In this document: piece by piece, positions 57,688 through 58,058 of the stretch
How the letters are laid out: each line of letters opens with the position of its first letter
Numbering within the stretch: position 1 is the first letter of the stretch
NCBI GenBank assembly: GCA_027485995.1
Contig: JAIXPW010000046.1
Span: forward strand, 1 to 58,058
Length of the DNA stretch: 58,058 bases
Origin: Verrucomicrobiaceae bacterium
GTDB lineage: Bacteria; Verrucomicrobiota; Verrucomicrobiia; Verrucomicrobiales; Akkermansiaceae
Direction: 5' to 3'
Notes under the pieces: generated by a model
What the model saw: the letters and a program-made list of their open reading frames with translations, nothing else
Databases searched by the model: none
Told to the model about the DNA's origin: nothing
Made by a program: the position numbers and the translations under genes

Positions 57688-58058
57688 TTAGGATGGAGGT
57701 AATGCAGATTTCAAAGGAAGCCCCGAACGATATCTTTGGTTATTTCTCTGCATATATTCTTTTGCTGAAATCAAGGTTCGATCCCACTCTTCTGATGAGA
57801 TCTGATTGACTCTCTCCTCGATATTTCGATGATCAGCCGAAATGAAATTTGCTATTAGGGGATGATAATTAATGTATCGATGGAATGAAGCAGGTCCATT
57901 TTCTAAGTCTGAAGCAAGTTGATCTCCTTTATAATAAACATCACGGGTGTCCGGTTGAATCGAATTTGAGAGTTTAGAATGCTTTCCTGATGAGAGGCTT
58001 AGGTTTGGAAATCGATGTGACGGATTTGAATCCCGGAGCGTCAGCTTGCAGGATGTGC
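57688..58058 (-). CDS. AT-rich partial gene of unknown function, cut by window edge
   Basis: The minus-strand frame is open from the right edge to a TAA at 57688-57690 (123 codons, no start in the window). Its C-terminal part reads SIQPDTRDVYYKGDQLASD...YINYHPLIANFISADHRNIEERVNQISSEEWDRTLISAKEYMQRNN and looks like a real soluble protein. Its base composition is clearly lower in GC than every neighbour, with A/T-ending codons throughout, so recent transfer is possible. No family recognised. Confidence 0.55.
   Translation of the reverse strand, partial: TSCKLTLRDSNPSHRFPNLSLSSGKHSKLSNSIQPDTRDVYYKGDQLASDLENGPASFHRYINYHPLIANFISADHRNIEERVNQISSEEWDRTLISAKEYMQRNNQRYRSGLPLKSALPPS

Overview
The window is ordinary chromosomal DNA from a GC-rich Gram-negative bacterium that looks like a member of the Verrucomicrobiota (Luteolibacter/Haloferula-like). 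This is inferred from protein character: GYF_2-DUF4190 membrane proteins, an SHD1-domain lipoprotein, a fused SecDF, very large TPR proteins, lipobox lipoproteins, and an Ig-like-domain glycosidase with a verrucomicrobial-type C-terminus. I see no rRNA, tRNA, CRISPR array, prophage or complete insertion sequence. A REP-associated (Y1/HUH) transposase is cut by the left edge, and a low-GC reading frame is cut by the right edge.

Layout. 1-2739: truncated RAYT gene, glutaminyl-cyclase-like M28 peptidase, thioredoxin reductase, small unknown protein. 2748-7708: SHD1/thioredoxin-fold lipoprotein, Na+/H+ antiporter, riboflavin synthase, DUF2752 protein and a tandem pair of GYF_2-DUF4190 proteins. 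7872-12600: tgt-yajC-secDF cluster, then a putative outer-membrane barrel. 12613-21337: EF-hand protein, metF, a large membrane-anchored protein divergent from scpA, infA, a TPR protein, a hypothetical membrane protein, a lipoprotein and a PTS IIA protein. 21413-27622: argS, CBS/DRTGG pyrophosphatase, and proB and proA separated by a DUF433/DUF5615 toxin-antitoxin pair. 27794-36864: a 2728-residue exported TPR protein and an RsuA-type pseudouridine synthase. 37664-45399: secA, purine nucleoside phosphorylase, aminopeptidase P, alpha/beta hydrolase, small lipoprotein and an rRNA uracil methyltransferase. 45850-49778: secreted clan GH-A glycosidase, a REP-like double hairpin and a lipoprotein. 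50272-57501: two overlapping Hsp20 genes, a KH protein, type II NADH dehydrogenase behind a Rex-like operator, a protein with nine W-x-x-DP repeats, a Gfo/Idh/MocA oxidoreductase, an S10 carboxypeptidase and a DUF4870 protein.

Functional themes. Protein export is well represented (YajC, SecDF and SecA, with many exported lipoproteins). There is a proline biosynthesis operon (proB-proA), one-carbon and riboflavin enzymes, and core information-processing genes (argS, tgt, infA, scpA, rsuA, rumA-like). Most starts have no Shine-Dalgarno sequence and sit behind a short C-rich leader.

The observations most worth checking are: (1) a perfect Rex-type palindrome in front of ndh; (2) a toxin-antitoxin cassette inside the proBA operon; (3) a recurrent CTAACAG octamer-like motif that brings rare codons into unrelated genes; (4) a Tgt lacking all three zinc-ligand cysteines; (5) a decayed duplication across the convergent ends of two genes at about 19.0-19.3 kb; (6) a RAYT gene plus a REP-like double hairpin; (7) the giant TPR protein; and (8) an AT-rich partial gene at the right edge. 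I found no clearly new multi-gene defence or metabolic system.
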